64,000 nt of DNA from Rhizobium sp. EC-SD404 (GCF_902498825.1 NZ_LR701459.1:186001-250000), one strand, 5' to 3'; positions 1-8,951 are shown, counted from the first letter of the stretch. Translations and numbers: made by a program. Notes: generated by a model from the sequence alone, not told the origin.

Positions 1-1
1 C

Positions 2-1018
2 GCGCTGCCTGCCGCGATCCTCTACTACGTCGCGATCTTCATCAACGTGGACCTGAGGGCGGGGAAGCGCAATCTCCTGGCCGTGCCCGCGGATTCGATC
101 CCGAGCGGCTGGGGCGCACTGAAGGCCGGCTGGCATTTCATCATCCCTTTCGCGGTGCTGTTCTACGCGCTCTTCGCTCTCAACATGCGGCCTGAACGGG
201 CGGCAGTGCTGGCGACCGTCGTTCTTCTCGTGCTCAGCTTCGTGATGGGCTACAAAGGCCAGCGCATGCGGGTCCGCGAAATCCTGCCCCTGATTGCCGA
301 CACCGGACGATCGGCACTCGACCTGATCATCGTCTGCGCAGCGGCCGGCATCATCATCGGCGTGCTCAACATCTCCGGCCTCGCCTTCAATCTGACAATG
401 AACATCGTCGCAGCCGCCGGCAGCAATGTCATCGTACTCGCCATCATCACGGCGCTGATCAGCGTGGTGCTCGGCATGGGCATGCCGACAGTCGGTGTCT
501 ACATTCTGTTGGCGACGCTCGTTGCACCTGCTCTGGTAGAAGTCGGCGTGCCGGTCATCGCGGCGCATCTCTTCGTCTTCTATTTCGGTCTGCTGTCGAT
601 GGTGACGCCGCCGGTGGCGCTCGCCTCCTTCGCGGCGGCAAACATCGCAGGCGCATCATCCTGGGCGACGAGCATCGAATCCATGAAGCTTGCCTGGCCG
701 GCCTATATCGTGCCGTTCCTATTCATTTTCACGCCGGCGCTGATCTTCGACGGCACTTGGCTCGAAGTGATCTGGACCTTGGCCACCGCCATCCTCGGCA
801 TCTATATGGTGACCGCGGGGATCGTCGGCTTCTTCCGACGGTCGGTCACGCTGGCCGAACGGGGGATGCTGGTTGTGGCGGGCATTCTTGCGCTGCTGCC
901 GGCGAGCATCCTGCCGGGCTTCATCTGGACGGATGTCGTTGGAGTGATCGGCTTCGGAATCCTGTGGGCGATGATACGACCCAAGCAGACGTTGGCAGTC
1001 GAAGTGGCCGCACGCTGA
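2..1018 (+). CDS. TRAP transporter fused permease, C-terminal part (5' end outside window)
   Basis: The reading frame is open from the first bases of the window, so the N-terminal part is missing. The visible 338 residues hold long hydrophobic segments typical of the DctM-like large permease of TRAP transporters, with the sequence GMGMPTVGVYILLATLVAPALVEVGV and the later MVTPPVALASFAAANIAG. These are hallmarks of the TAXI-type fused small and large permease. The family imports organic solutes across the inner membrane using an ion gradient and a periplasmic binding protein, which is not in the window. A GTG at 47 is in frame but is internal, because homologous sequence (LPAAILYYVAIFINVDL) continues upstream of it. 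The substrate cannot be told from the sequence. Confidence 0.85.
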   Translation, partial: ALPAAILYYVAIFINVDLRAGKRNLLAVPADSIPSGWGALKAGWHFIIPFAVLFYALFALNMRPERAAVLATVVLLVLSFVMGYKGQRMRVREILPLIADTGRSALDLIIVCAAAGIIIGVLNISGLAFNLTMNIVAAAGSNVIVLAIITALISVVLGMGMPTVGVYILLATLVAPALVEVGVPVIAAHLFVFYFGLLSMVTPPVALASFAAANIAGASSWATSIESMKLAWPAYIVPFLFIFTPALIFDGTWLEVIWTLATAILGIYMVTAGIVGFFRRSVTLAERGMLVVAGILALLPASILPGFIWTDVVGVIGFGILWAMIRPKQTLAVEVAAR

Positions 1019-1019
1019 C

Positions 1020-1061
1020 GACATGCACATGGCCCGCCCATGATCGGCGGGCAGTCATGTC
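1020..1061 (+). terminator. hairpin after the TRAP permease gene
   Basis: A 7-bp stem GCCCGCC/GGCGGGC (1032-1038 and 1046-1052) with a 7-nt loop begins 14 bases after the stop codon. An outer GACATG/CATGTC pair (1020-1025, 1056-1061) extends it. There is no T-run, so it may be a processing or Rho-assisted end and not a classical intrinsic terminator. Confidence 0.45.
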
Positions 1062-1464
1062 CGCGCGGTCATGAGTCCAACGAAGGACGCAATCCTCCGT
1101 GAATAAATCTCCATGTCCTCTTATTCGATCCGGGACATCGCTCCTCCGATGTCCAGATCGAATTGTTTGGTCACTGATTCAACGGTGATGCTGACGCCGC
1201 ATCAATTGGTAGATTCAGTCAGAGCACGGCGATGTCGAAGACCCGCTTTGGCGGCCTAGGCGCGCGAATCCTGACGGAGACAGGGGAGCGTTCTTCCGGG
1301 ATGAATGTGACGCTTCGACGTTGGTGCGATGTCGGTGAGAACCAAATCCCGGGTATGGAAAGTGCCGTTGCAGCCAGCGCGAAGCGACGGTCGCATCAAG
1401 GCGTCCGGCAACAGTTGCCGTTGCAACTGGGATCCCGGGGGCAGTCCTAAATTTCTTGAATATT
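1062..1464. other. non-coding gap between TRAP permease and tRNA-Leu
   Basis: About 400 bases with no credible gene. A short open frame at 1232-1450 has no family features or ribosome-binding site that I can support. The gap holds the strong inverted repeat at 1123-1163 and a weaker TGATGC/GCATCA pair at 1186-1204. Otherwise I see nothing. Confidence 0.6.
1123..1163. repeat. long interrupted inverted repeat
   Basis: ATTCGATC (1123-1130) pairs with GATCGAAT (1156-1163), and GGACATCG (1133-1140) pairs with CGATGTCC (1147-1154). This gives 16 paired bases with a 2:1 internal bulge and a CTCCTC loop. The following bases (TGTTTGG) do not form a T-tract. It could be a small structured RNA, a protein-binding palindrome or a weak terminator. 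No gene is adjacent. Confidence 0.6.
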
Positions 1465-1482
1465 CAAGATGTTATCATCTTG
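1465..1482 (-). terminator. hairpin just 3' of tRNA-Leu
   Basis: A perfect 7-bp stem CAAGATG/CATCTTG with a 4-nt loop begins 1 base after the encoded CCA of the minus-strand tRNA. It overlaps a second 16-bp palindrome TCTTGAATATTCAAGA (1454-1469), so two alternative foldings are possible. The T-content downstream is modest. Likely a 3' processing or termination signal for the tRNA. Confidence 0.45.
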
Positions 1483-1483
1483 C

Positions 1484-1571
1484 TGGTGCCCAGAAGAGGA
1501 CTCGAACCTCCACACCCTTGCGAGTACCAGCACCTGAAGCTGGCGCGTCTACCAATTCCGCCATCTGGGCA
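1484..1571 (-). tRNA. tRNA-Leu (anticodon CAG)
   Basis: On the minus strand the acceptor stem TGCCCAG pairs with CTGGGCA. The D-arm GGCGGAATTGGTAGACGC, the anticodon stem-loop CCAGC-TTCAGGT-GCTGG (anticodon CAG), a long leucine-type variable arm and the T-arm GGTTCGAGTCC are all readable. The 3' CCA is encoded (1484-1486); the mature body is 1487-1571, 85 nt. This class-II tRNA decodes CUG leucine codons, which are common in such GC-rich genomes. Confidence 0.97.
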
Positions 1572-1660
1572 ACTGGCGCCGATGTAAGGGGCGCAGGTTG
1601 CACTGTCAACGGCTTTTCTCGGCAGTACGCAACAAGCGACCGTCTTGATTGAGCGACGAT

Positions 1661-1683
1661 AACATGACTATCATACTCATGTT
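1661..1683. promoter_or_regulatory. dyad upstream of the DUF2325 gene, IRO-box-like
   Basis: AACATGA and TCATGTT form perfect 7-bp arms around a 9-bp centre, 26 bases before the start codon at 1710. The core fits TGA-N9-TCA, the layout described for the iron-responsive operator of RirA-type regulators in rhizobia. That pattern is short, so the regulator assignment is inference. The dyad itself is seen directly. Confidence 0.45.
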
Positions 1684-1709
1684 TTAACGCTGATCGTCGG
1701 AGATGGTGC

Positions 1710-2942
1710 ATGTGCGCGAGTTGCAGCGGAGCGGGACGAGACGAGGCGCGCAAGGCCGGGGCTCGGCTGCGGTTGTGGGCGTTCGACGACAATGCGCATT
1801 GCCCGGTCATCGGGACCTGCCTGACCCATGAAGATCTCACGCGGATCGCCGCGACGCTTCGGATGGTGTTTCCGAAGGAGGCGCAGGACTATGACACCCA
1901 CGGCCATTTCGTCCGTGCCGCTACGACCGATACACCGGAAGCGCGGGCCGTTTCGAAACTGCTCGACGACCGACATGCCGGGCTTTTGCGGCGCGTCCGT
2001 CGCGAACAGTGCCAGGAAGCATTGCTGAAGCTCTGGGACGAGATGAAAGCCGACGGGCGAATCGCCGGCGGGTTCTGGGCCTTCATGACCTCGTCCAACG
2101 TGGGTACCGCGCTGCGCGGCCACATCTTCGGCGAAGTCCACATGCTTTCGCATCTGATGGGCAGTGCCAGCCGCCGTCAGAGCGAGGAAAGCGCACGCCT
2201 CAAAGCGGAGCTCGAGGAGTTGCGCATGCGGGCGAGCCGGCAAGAGGCCCATGCACGCCAGACCATCGCGGAGCGCGATGCGCAGATCACCCGGCTGGAC
2301 GGCGCGCTGGCGGAAGCCCAGCGGGCGCTTGCGGCCAAGACCTCGAATCACCCGACGGAGACGAAGGGGGCCGCTGGCTCCCTGTCACCGGCACGCCGCC
2401 AGAAGCTCGAACGGGCGCTCGCGGTCGCCCGTGGCCGCGCACGGGCGGCGGAAACGGAGGTCAAGAATTTAAACACCGCTGCGGCGCAGGCGCGAGGTCG
2501 TCCCCTGACGCAGTCGGCCGAGCCGGAAATGCCATCTCCGGCTCAGCCGCAGCTGCGTCCGATGATGCGCCTTCAAGGCCTGAACGTGCTCTATGTCGGC
2601 GGGAGAAACGGACAGGCGCACCATCTGAAGGCGCTTGCCGAGACTTTCGGAGCGCATTTCCACCACCACGACGGTGGCCTGGAAGATGCGGTGACGCGGA
2701 TCGACGACGTGCTGCCTTCGATCGATTGCGTCTTCTGCCCGATCGACTGCGTCAGCCACGATGCCTGCCTGCGCGCCAAGCAGGGCTGCAAGAAGCTCGG
2801 CAAATCCTTCGTGCCGCTACGCAGTGCAAGCCGCGCATGCCTCAGACATGCCCTGGTTTCGATGATCGGATCCGACGAAACACCCCACCAATCGGCCATA
2901 GACGGGCGGAACCCTACGGAGAACCGGGGCGTTTACGCCTAA
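1710..2942 (+). CDS. cysteine-rich coiled-coil protein with C-terminal DUF2325 domain
   Basis: This 410-residue protein of unknown function has three parts. The N-terminus carries CASC (residues 2-5) and HCPVIGTC (30-37), possible metal ligands. A charged, Ala/Glu/Arg-rich coiled coil spans about 160-270. A DUF2325 domain spans about 290-380, starting NVLYVGGRNGQAHHLKALAE and containing five cysteines in SIDCVFCPIDCVSHDAC and the following QGC. DUF2325 proteins are widespread but not biochemically defined. The start is the ATG at 1710 with GGAG seven bases upstream; an IRO-like dyad lies just before it. Cysteine and histidine content together with the dyad suggest a link to iron or redox, but this is inference. 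It is monocistronic as far as can be seen. Confidence 0.8.
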   Translation: MCASCSGAGRDEARKAGARLRLWAFDDNAHCPVIGTCLTHEDLTRIAATLRMVFPKEAQDYDTHGHFVRAATTDTPEARAVSKLLDDRHAGLLRRVRREQCQEALLKLWDEMKADGRIAGGFWAFMTSSNVGTALRGHIFGEVHMLSHLMGSASRRQSEESARLKAELEELRMRASRQEAHARQTIAERDAQITRLDGALAEAQRALAAKTSNHPTETKGAAGSLSPARRQKLERALAVARGRARAAETEVKNLNTAAAQARGRPLTQSAEPEMPSPAQPQLRPMMRLQGLNVLYVGGRNGQAHHLKALAETFGAHFHHHDGGLEDAVTRIDDVLPSIDCVFCPIDCVSHDACLRAKQGCKKLGKSFVPLRSASRACLRHALVSMIGSDETPHQSAIDGRNPTENRGVYA

Positions 2943-3095
2943 AGTCCAGTGCGGCAATGTTGCAGAGCAGCAAAAGCGTGCTAACTTCTTTTTACACAAT
3001 CGCTGTCATAAAGACTCTAACGAACCGGGATCAGCGGTGCATTGGAGCGGAGGCTCAGGCCGACGCTTCCTTCTAGGGCTGGGTGGAATAGCGGA

Positions 3096-3165
3096 TGGCG
3101 GGAAACCGCCAGCGAGCGAGAGCCTGAAACACCTCTGCGGCCGGGTCCTCAACAAGGGCTCTCGC
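3096..3165 (+). promoter_or_regulatory. structured 5' leader of the PHB depolymerase gene
   Basis: Two elements precede the start codon at 3168. A 6-bp hairpin with a GAAA tetraloop (TGGCGG/CCGCCA, 3096-3111) comes first. A 9-bp inverted repeat GCGAGAGCC (3116-3124) / GGCTCTCGC (3157-3165) follows. The right arm covers the only plausible ribosome-binding sequence (AGGG, 3155-3158), so pairing would hide it. This is a candidate for translational control. No known riboswitch class was recognised. Confidence 0.45.
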
Positions 3166-3167
3166 CA

Positions 3168-4469
3168 ATGTTCTATCAGTTCTACGAAATGGGCCATGCG
3201 GCGGTCGCGCCTTGGCGCGCTGCGGCGGACGCCATGAAACTCGCCTATCAGAACCCGCTCAATCCGCTGTCGCACACCGCTTTCGGGCGCGCCGTCGCCG
3301 GTGGCATGGAAGTGTTCGAGCGCACCACAAGGCGCTACGGCAAGCCGACATTCGGCTTTGAGACCACGCGGCTGAACAGCGGCCCCGTTTCGGTTCACGA
3401 GAAGACCGTCTGGTCGCGCCCCTTCTGCAATCTCATTCATTTTGAACGTGCGCTGCCGGCAAACCACCGCGCCGAGCCGAAGATCCTGATCGTCGCGCCG
3501 ATGTCGGGCCATTATGCGACGCTGCTACGCGGCACCGTGGAAGCGCTGCTGCCCAAGGCCGAGGTTTATATCACCGACTGGATCGACGCCCGGATGGTGC
3601 CGGTCACGGAAGGGCATTTCGATCTCGACGACTACATCGATTACGTCATCTCGATGCTGCATGCGCTCGGACCGGATACCCATGTGATGGCGGTCTGCCA
3701 GCCATCCGTGCCGGTGCTCGCGGCGGTAGCTCTCATGGAAGCGCGCGGCGATGCCATGGCGCCTTCCTCGATGACCCTGATGGGCGGCCCGATCGACACG
3801 CGCCGCAATCCGACAGCCGTCAATCAGCTGGCGCAGGACAAGCCGCTTTCCTGGTTCGCCGACAACGTCGTGATGCAGGTGCCGTGGCCACATCCCGGCT
3901 TTGGGCGCGATGTCTATCCCGGCTTCCTGCAGTTGTCGGGCTTCATGTCGATGAACCTCGACAAGCACATGGACGCGCAGAAGGATTTCTTCTGGCACAT
4001 GGTGCAGAACGATGGCGATTCGGCAGAAAAGCACCGCGAATTCTACGATGAGTATCTCGCCGTGATGGATCTGACCGCCGAATTCTACCTGCAGACGGTC
4101 GATGCGGTTTTCATCAAGCATGCGCTGCCGAAGGGCGAGATGATGCACCGCGCCGAGCGGGTGGATTGCAGCGAGATTCGCAACGTGGCGCTCCTCACCA
4201 TCGAGGGCGAGAACGACGACATCTCCGGCATCGGTCAGACCGAGGCCGCGCAGACGCTTTGCAGCAACATCCCCGATACGATGCGCCACCACTACATGCA
4301 GCCGAAGGTCGGCCATTACGGCGTGTTCAACGGCTCGCGCTACAGGGCGGAGATCGCGCCGCGCATTTTGGATTTCATGCGCACCCATTCCGCTGCCAAC
4401 CGCAAGGCGGCTGCAGCCAAGGCAAAATCGCCTGTACGCAAGGTGATCCAGGGCGGCAAGGGCAATTGA
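3168..4469 (+). CDS. phaZ: intracellular polyhydroxyalkanoate depolymerase
   Basis: The 433-residue product begins MFYQFYEMGHAAVAPWR, typical of intracellular short-chain PHA depolymerases. These cytoplasmic enzymes hydrolyse amorphous native poly-3-hydroxybutyrate granules to mobilise stored carbon. The nucleophile region reads HVMAVCQPSVP, with cysteine (residue 177) in place of the usual lipase-box serine, as known for Ralstonia-type PhaZ1. A late histidine in QPKVGHYGVFNGSRYR fits the catalytic histidine. An open frame extends upstream to 3042, but that part is the structured leader, and the family starts at MFYQ. The C-terminus is Lys/Ala-rich (KAAAAKAKSPVRKV). Monocistronic; no PHA synthase gene lies nearby. 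Confidence 0.92.
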   Translation: MFYQFYEMGHAAVAPWRAAADAMKLAYQNPLNPLSHTAFGRAVAGGMEVFERTTRRYGKPTFGFETTRLNSGPVSVHEKTVWSRPFCNLIHFERALPANHRAEPKILIVAPMSGHYATLLRGTVEALLPKAEVYITDWIDARMVPVTEGHFDLDDYIDYVISMLHALGPDTHVMAVCQPSVPVLAAVALMEARGDAMAPSSMTLMGGPIDTRRNPTAVNQLAQDKPLSWFADNVVMQVPWPHPGFGRDVYPGFLQLSGFMSMNLDKHMDAQKDFFWHMVQNDGDSAEKHREFYDEYLAVMDLTAEFYLQTVDAVFIKHALPKGEMMHRAERVDCSEIRNVALLTIEGENDDISGIGQTEAAQTLCSNIPDTMRHHYMQPKVGHYGVFNGSRYRAEIAPRILDFMRTHSAANRKAAAAKAKSPVRKVIQGGKGN

Positions 4470-4618
4470 GGGAACGTGCTGCTTGACGAAAGTTGGTAGC
4501 GTTTGCCGGCACTTAGCGGTTTTGAATAGCGCTCGTTCTTGAACCGCCACAATCTTTTCCCCAACTCGATGTCAAGGGGCGGCAAGGGTGCCGCTCCCCC
4601 GCAACGACGAGGAAAGAG

Positions 4619-5068
4619 ATGACCACTTCCCATGTGCATGCCGCTTCGGCCAGCAAGCCGGTAATCCGGCCTGAATGGACGCCCGCGACCATCGCGCTGA
4701 TGGTGCTCGGTTTCATCGTTTTCTGGCCGCTGGGCCTTGCCATGCTCGCCTACATCATCTGGGGCGACAGGCTTCCGGCACTGAAGCGCGATGTAAACAA
4801 GGCGACAGACAGCATGTTTTCGACGTTCTCACGTACAACCGGCACGGCACGCACACCGACCGGCAACGTGGCCTTCGACGACTGGCGCTCCGAGGAACTG
4901 AAGCGTCTCGATGAGGAACGCAATCGCCTGGAAGCCATGCGCGATGAGTTCGAGGACTATGCCCGCGAACTGCGCCGCGCAAAAGACCAGGAAGAGTTCG
5001 ATCGCTTCATGGCTCATCGCCGCACCAAATCCGGCGAACGCAGCGGTCCGACGATCGACGCGGAGTAA
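4619..5068 (+). CDS. DUF2852 membrane protein
   Basis: A 149-residue protein with one hydrophobic segment at about residues 24-47 (ATIALMVLGFIVFWPLGLAML) followed by a charged C-terminal helix rich in Glu, Arg and Asp (DWRSEELKRLDEERNRLEAMRDEFEDYARELRRAKDQEEF shows the pattern in pieces). This matches the alphaproteobacterial DUF2852 family, of unknown function, expected in the inner membrane with the coiled coil in the cytoplasm. The start ATG is preceded by GAGGAAAGAG. A strong terminator follows at 5145. Confidence 0.85.
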   Translation: MTTSHVHAASASKPVIRPEWTPATIALMVLGFIVFWPLGLAMLAYIIWGDRLPALKRDVNKATDSMFSTFSRTTGTARTPTGNVAFDDWRSEELKRLDEERNRLEAMRDEFEDYARELRRAKDQEEFDRFMAHRRTKSGERSGPTIDAE

Positions 5069-5144
5069 CCGAGAAGACGGTCGCCTCATTCGGTTCAAGC
5101 TTCCCCTGCCCCATCCGATGACAAGACCGTTACACCGCGTCTGC

Positions 5145-5179
5145 GGCGCCTCGTGAAAGCGAGGCGCCGTTTCTCTTTT
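5145..5179 (+). terminator. intrinsic terminator after the DUF2852 gene
   Basis: A perfect 9-bp GC-rich stem GGCGCCTCG/CGAGGCGCC with a 6-nt loop is followed by GTTTCTCTTTT. It separates the DUF2852 gene from the metallopeptidase gene, and it excludes the in-frame GTG at 5153 as that gene's start because it lies in the stem. Confidence 0.85.
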
Positions 5180-5218
5180 GAAGGCTCCACTTTCGGCGAA
5201 TCATTTAGACTGGGCAGT

Positions 5219-5983
5219 ATGTTCAAGGCGCTTTCCCCATTGTTGCGCGGCCGCAAGACGAAGCCTCGAGAAGCGCTTCGCGAGGTGCGGGTGCATGACC
5301 GCGTGCTGCCTCTCGTCATTGCCGAGCATGGGCGCAGCACACGCCTGACATTGCGCATCGAGCCGGGGGGGCGGGCGTTGAAGGTGACCGTGCCGCCGGG
5401 CGTCCCGTCGAGCGAGATCGATCGCTTCATCGAGCGCCAGCAAGGTTGGCTGTTGACGCGGCTTGCGCGGTACCCGGTCGGTGCGTCGATCGTCGATGGC
5501 GGACAGATCAGCCTGCGTGGCGTTGACCACGTGATCCGCGCGACCGGAAAGGTGCGAGGCCGCACCTCATCCATGGTGGAGAACGGCCAGGCCTTTCTCG
5601 ATGTCGGAGGTGCGCCCGAACATCTTTCGCGCCGCATCCGCGATTTTCTCAAGAAGGAAGCACGGCAGGATCTGACCGAAGCGGTCGTTCGCCATGCGGG
5701 AACGCTGAAAAAGCGCCCCGGAAAGATCACGATCAAGGACACCCGGTCGCGCTGGGGCTCCTGCACATCGGATGGCAATCTCGCCTTTTCCTGGCGCATC
5801 GTCATGGCGCCGCCGCATGTCATCGACTATCTCGCGGCCCACGAGGTCGCCCATCTGGCCGAGATGAACCACGGCCCGCGGTTCTGGTCCACCTGCCGCG
5901 CGCTCTGTGCCGAAACCGATGCCGCGCGGGCTTGGCTGAAACGGCATGGCACGCTTCTGCATGCGGTCGACTTCGGCACGTGA
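5219..5983 (+). CDS. YgjP-type (DUF45) zinc metallopeptidase family protein
   Basis: The 254-residue product carries the zinc signature HEVAHLAEMNHGPRFW near the C-terminus, with the second-shell pattern KDTRSRWGSCTSDGNLAFSWRIVMAPPHVIDY. This is the YgjP/SprT-like M48-related family. The physiological substrate of the family is not established. The ATG at 5219 is used because the upstream in-frame GTG at 5153 falls inside a terminator stem. The trp cluster begins 52 bases downstream, and the two may be co-transcribed. Confidence 0.8.
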   Translation: MFKALSPLLRGRKTKPREALREVRVHDRVLPLVIAEHGRSTRLTLRIEPGGRALKVTVPPGVPSSEIDRFIERQQGWLLTRLARYPVGASIVDGGQISLRGVDHVIRATGKVRGRTSSMVENGQAFLDVGGAPEHLSRRIRDFLKKEARQDLTEAVVRHAGTLKKRPGKITIKDTRSRWGSCTSDGNLAFSWRIVMAPPHVIDYLAAHEVAHLAEMNHGPRFWSTCRALCAETDAARAWLKRHGTLLHAVDFGT

Positions 5984-6035
5984 CCGACACCCTGCCGGCC
6001 TCGACTCCGGCGCCTTTTCATGGCACCTGACCGCG

Positions 6036-6725
6036 ATGGACATCCAGGTCAAAATCTGTGGCCTTTCCGACGACACCGCGGTCAGGGCAGCCCTTGACGG
6101 CGGCGCGAGCCATATCGGCTTCATTTTCTTTCCGCCGAGCCCGCGGCATGTGAGCGTCGAAGCCGCCCGTGCGCTACGCGCGCAGGCCCGCGGCCGAGCG
6201 CTTGCTGTCGCCGTCACTGTCGATGCGGACGACGCTCAGTTGGATGAGATCGTTTCCGGCATGGCGCCAGACGTTCTTCAGCTTCACGGCAAGGAGACCC
6301 CCGAGCGCGTGCGCGCGGTCAAGGCGCGCTACGGTCTGCCCGTGATCAAGGCCTGCTCGATCCGCGACGCCGGTGACGTCGAAGCAGCACTGGCCTACGG
6401 GTCGGTCGCCGACCGGCTGCTCCTCGACGCGAAGGCGCCGGCAGGATCGAAACTGCCGGGCGGCAACGGCGTGAGCTTCGATTGGCGGCTTCTTGCCGCG
6501 CTTGACGAAAGCGTCGATTACATGCTTTCCGGTGGCATCACGATCGGCAATGTCGACGATGCGCTGAGCGTGACACATGCCCGCGCGCTCGACGTATCCT
6601 CTGGTGTCGAAAGCGCTCCGGGCGTAAAGGACGCTCAACTGATCTCGCAGTTTCTCCGAACGGTCGATGAGCGCGGACATGGCGCGCGCAGTCGTGCTGA
6701 GGTCGGGCAAGGGAGTTTCTCATGA
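6036..6725 (+). CDS. trpF: phosphoribosylanthranilate isomerase
   Basis: TrpF converts N-(5'-phosphoribosyl)anthranilate to CdRP in tryptophan synthesis. The (beta/alpha)8 barrel signatures are present: KICGLS at the N-terminus with the catalytic Cys, [11 protein letters not shown], the active-site Asp region [18 protein letters not shown], and the phosphate-binding [12 protein letters not shown] and ALDVSSGVE. The product is 229 residues. The frame opens earlier, but homology begins at [10 protein letters not shown] (ATG at 6036). The stop codon overlaps the trpB start as ATGA, indicating translational coupling. Confidence 0.97.
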   Translation: MDIQVKICGLSDDTAVRAALDGGASHIGFIFFPPSPRHVSVEAARALRAQARGRALAVAVTVDADDAQLDEIVSGMAPDVLQLHGKETPERVRAVKARYGLPVIKACSIRDAGDVEAALAYGSVADRLLLDAKAPAGSKLPGGNGVSFDWRLLAALDESVDYMLSGGITIGNVDDALSVTHARALDVSSGVESAPGVKDAQLISQFLRTVDERGHGARSRAEVGQGSFS

Positions 6726-7942
6726 ACCAGCTTCTGAAGCCGAATTCCTTCCGGGCAGGCCCGGACGAGGACGGTCGTTTCGGCATTTTCGGCGGGCGCT
6801 TCGTCGCCGAGACGCTGATGCCTTTGATCCTCGACCTCCAGGACCACTGGACCACCGCAAAGACCGACCCTGCCTTCAAGCAGGAGCTGGAGTGGCTGAA
6901 CAGCCATTATATCGGTCGTCCGAGTCCGCTCTATTTCGCCGAGCGGATGACGGAAGAACTCGGCGGCGCGAAGATCTACTTCAAGCGCGACGAGCTGAAT
7001 CACACGGGCAGCCACAAGATCAACAATTGCGTCGGCCAGATTCTGCTCGCCAAGCGGATGGGCAAGACACGCATCATCGCCGAGACCGGTGCTGGCCAGC
7101 ACGGTGTGGCGACGGCAACGGTTGCCGCACGCTTCAACCTGCCTTGCATTGTCTATATGGGCGCAACCGACATCGAGCGGCAGGCACCGAACGTCTTCCG
7201 CATGAAGCTTCTCGGCGCCGAAGTCCGCCCCGTCACGTCGGGCAACGGCACACTCAAGGATGCGATGAACGAGGCGCTGCGTGACTGGGTCACCAATGTT
7301 GACAGCACCTATTATCTCATCGGAACCGCGGCCGGCCCGCACCCCTACCCGGAAATGGTGCGCGACTTCCAATCGGTGATCGGGCGCGAGACGCGCGAAC
7401 AGATGCAAGAGCGCGAAGGTCGCCTTCCCGACATGCTGGTCGCTGCCGTCGGCGGCGGATCGAACGCGATCGGCCTGTTCCACCCGTTCCTCGACGATCC
7501 GACGGTTCAGATCGTCGGGGTCGAAGCGGGCGGCAAGGGCCTCGATACAAACGAGCACTGCGCTTCGCTGACGGCCGGTGCGCCGGGCGTGCTGCATGGC
7601 AACCGCACCTATCTGCTGCAGGACAATGACGGGCAGATCGAGGAGGGCCATTCGATCTCGGCTGGCCTCGATTATCCCGGCATCGGCCCGGAGCATTCAT
7701 GGCTGAAGGACAGCGGCCGCGTCGAATATGTCGCCATCACGGACCGTGAGGCGCTGGATGCGTTCCAGTTCCTCACCCGCGTCGAAGGCATTATCCCGGC
7801 GCTGGAACCCTCCCACGCGCTGGCCGAGGTGATGAAGCGGGCGCCGAAGATGGACAAGGATCAGATCATCGTCATGAATCTGTGCGGGCGCGGCGACAAG
7901 GACGTGTTCACCGCCGCCAAGGCCCTTGGCGTGGAGCTTTGA
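6722..7942 (+). CDS. trpB: tryptophan synthase beta chain
   Basis: The PLP-dependent beta subunit condenses indole with serine to give tryptophan in the alpha2-beta2 complex. The 406-residue protein is full length. The PLP lysine lies in HTGSHKINN, the substrate loop in [12 protein letters not shown], and the phosphate-binding glycine loop in [10 protein letters not shown]. The C-terminal NLCGRGDKD is typical. It overlaps trpF by four bases, and trpA follows after 84 bases. Confidence 0.98.
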   Translation: MNQLLKPNSFRAGPDEDGRFGIFGGRFVAETLMPLILDLQDHWTTAKTDPAFKQELEWLNSHYIGRPSPLYFAERMTEELGGAKIYFKRDELNHTGSHKINNCVGQILLAKRMGKTRIIAETGAGQHGVATATVAARFNLPCIVYMGATDIERQAPNVFRMKLLGAEVRPVTSGNGTLKDAMNEALRDWVTNVDSTYYLIGTAAGPHPYPEMVRDFQSVIGRETREQMQEREGRLPDMLVAAVGGGSNAIGLFHPFLDDPTVQIVGVEAGGKGLDTNEHCASLTAGAPGVLHGNRTYLLQDNDGQIEEGHSISAGLDYPGIGPEHSWLKDSGRVEYVAITDREALDAFQFLTRVEGIIPALEPSHALAEVMKRAPKMDKDQIIVMNLCGRGDKDVFTAAKALGVEL

Positions 7943-8026
7943 TGCCGGGCATTCTTCGCCCAAACCATCGCCTATAGAAGACACTCGGCGCAGCATTTAG
8001 CTGTCGCAAAAAACGGTACCGACGCA

Positions 8027-8866
8027 ATGACCGCACGCATGGACCAACGGTTTGCCGATCTGAAGGCTGAAGGGCGCCCGGCGCTCGTCACCTATTTCAT
8101 GGGTGGTGATCCGGACTACCAGACTTCGCTCGACATCATGAAGGCGCTGCCGCGCGCCGGTGCGGACATCATCGAGCTCGGCATGCCGTTTTCCGATCCA
8201 ATGGCGGATGGCCCGGCAATCCAGATGGCCGGACGCCGTGCGCTGGACGCCGGCCAGACGCTGGCGAAGACGATCGACCTCGCCCGCGCCTTCCGCGAAA
8301 CCGACCAGAAGACGCCGATCGTGCTGATGGGCTACTACAATCCGATCTATCGCTACGGCGTCGAGCGCTTCCTGGACGACGCGCTGGAAGCGGGCATCGA
8401 CGGGCTGATCGTCGTGGATCTGCCGCCTGAGATGGACGACGAGCTTTGCCTGCCGGCGCTCGCCAAGGACGTCAATTTCATTCGCCTGGCCACGCCGACC
8501 ACGGATGCCAAGCGCCTCCCGATGGTGCTGCGCAACACCTCCGGTTTCGTCTATTACGTCTCGATGAACGGCATCACCGGCTCGGCCCTGCCCGATCCGT
8601 CCGGCATCGGCGAGGCGGTCAACCGCATCAAGGCGCATACCAACCTTCCCGTCTGCGTCGGTTTCGGCGTGAAGACGGCGGAACATGCGCGACGGATCGG
8701 CATGGCTGCGGACGGGGTCGTCGTCGGCACGGCGATCGTCAATCAGATTGCGAACACATTGGACGCGCAAGGTCGCGCCGGAGCAGACACCGTCGAAAGC
8801 GTCGCCACGCTGGTGCGCGGCCTCTCGACCGGCGTTCGCACCGCGCGTCTGGACGCGGCCGAATAG
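8027..8866 (+). CDS. trpA: tryptophan synthase alpha chain
   Basis: The alpha subunit cleaves indole-3-glycerol phosphate to indole, which is channelled to TrpB. The catalytic Glu is in [15 protein letters not shown], together with the Asp-containing second half of that motif. The loops [18 protein letters not shown] and [11 protein letters not shown] (phosphate binding) are all present. The product is 279 residues. The 84-base gap to trpB holds no clear signal. Two repeat copies separate it from accD. Confidence 0.98.
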   Translation: MTARMDQRFADLKAEGRPALVTYFMGGDPDYQTSLDIMKALPRAGADIIELGMPFSDPMADGPAIQMAGRRALDAGQTLAKTIDLARAFRETDQKTPIVLMGYYNPIYRYGVERFLDDALEAGIDGLIVVDLPPEMDDELCLPALAKDVNFIRLATPTTDAKRLPMVLRNTSGFVYYVSMNGITGSALPDPSGIGEAVNRIKAHTNLPVCVGFGVKTAEHARRIGMAADGVVVGTAIVNQIANTLDAQGRAGADTVESVATLVRGLSTGVRTARLDAAE

Positions 8867-8890
8867 GCTTCCCATATCGGAAGCGACTTC

Positions 8891-8951
8891 GAGTAATTTG
8901 TCGCGTTTCCGAACGGTGAACCGGTACCCACTTCACCTGGAAGCGCTCTAG
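8891..8951 (-). repeat. intergenic repeat, copy A (internally deleted)
   Basis: Left-end sequence GAGTAATTT (8891-8899) is joined directly to the right half TGTCGCGTTTCCGAACGG...GAAGCGCTCTAG, so about 45 bases of the full unit are missing. Its right end shares CTAGAG with the left end of copy B, making a tandem pair between trpA and accD. Confidence 0.8.

Noticed and set aside
1232..1450. 72-codon frame in the gap before tRNA-Leu
   Set aside because: No ribosome-binding site or domain. It is best explained as chance in GC-rich DNA.
5153..5218. Upstream GTG start for the metallopeptidase gene
   Set aside because: The GTG lies in the stem of an intrinsic terminator, and the extra residues show no homology; ATG 5219 is preferred.
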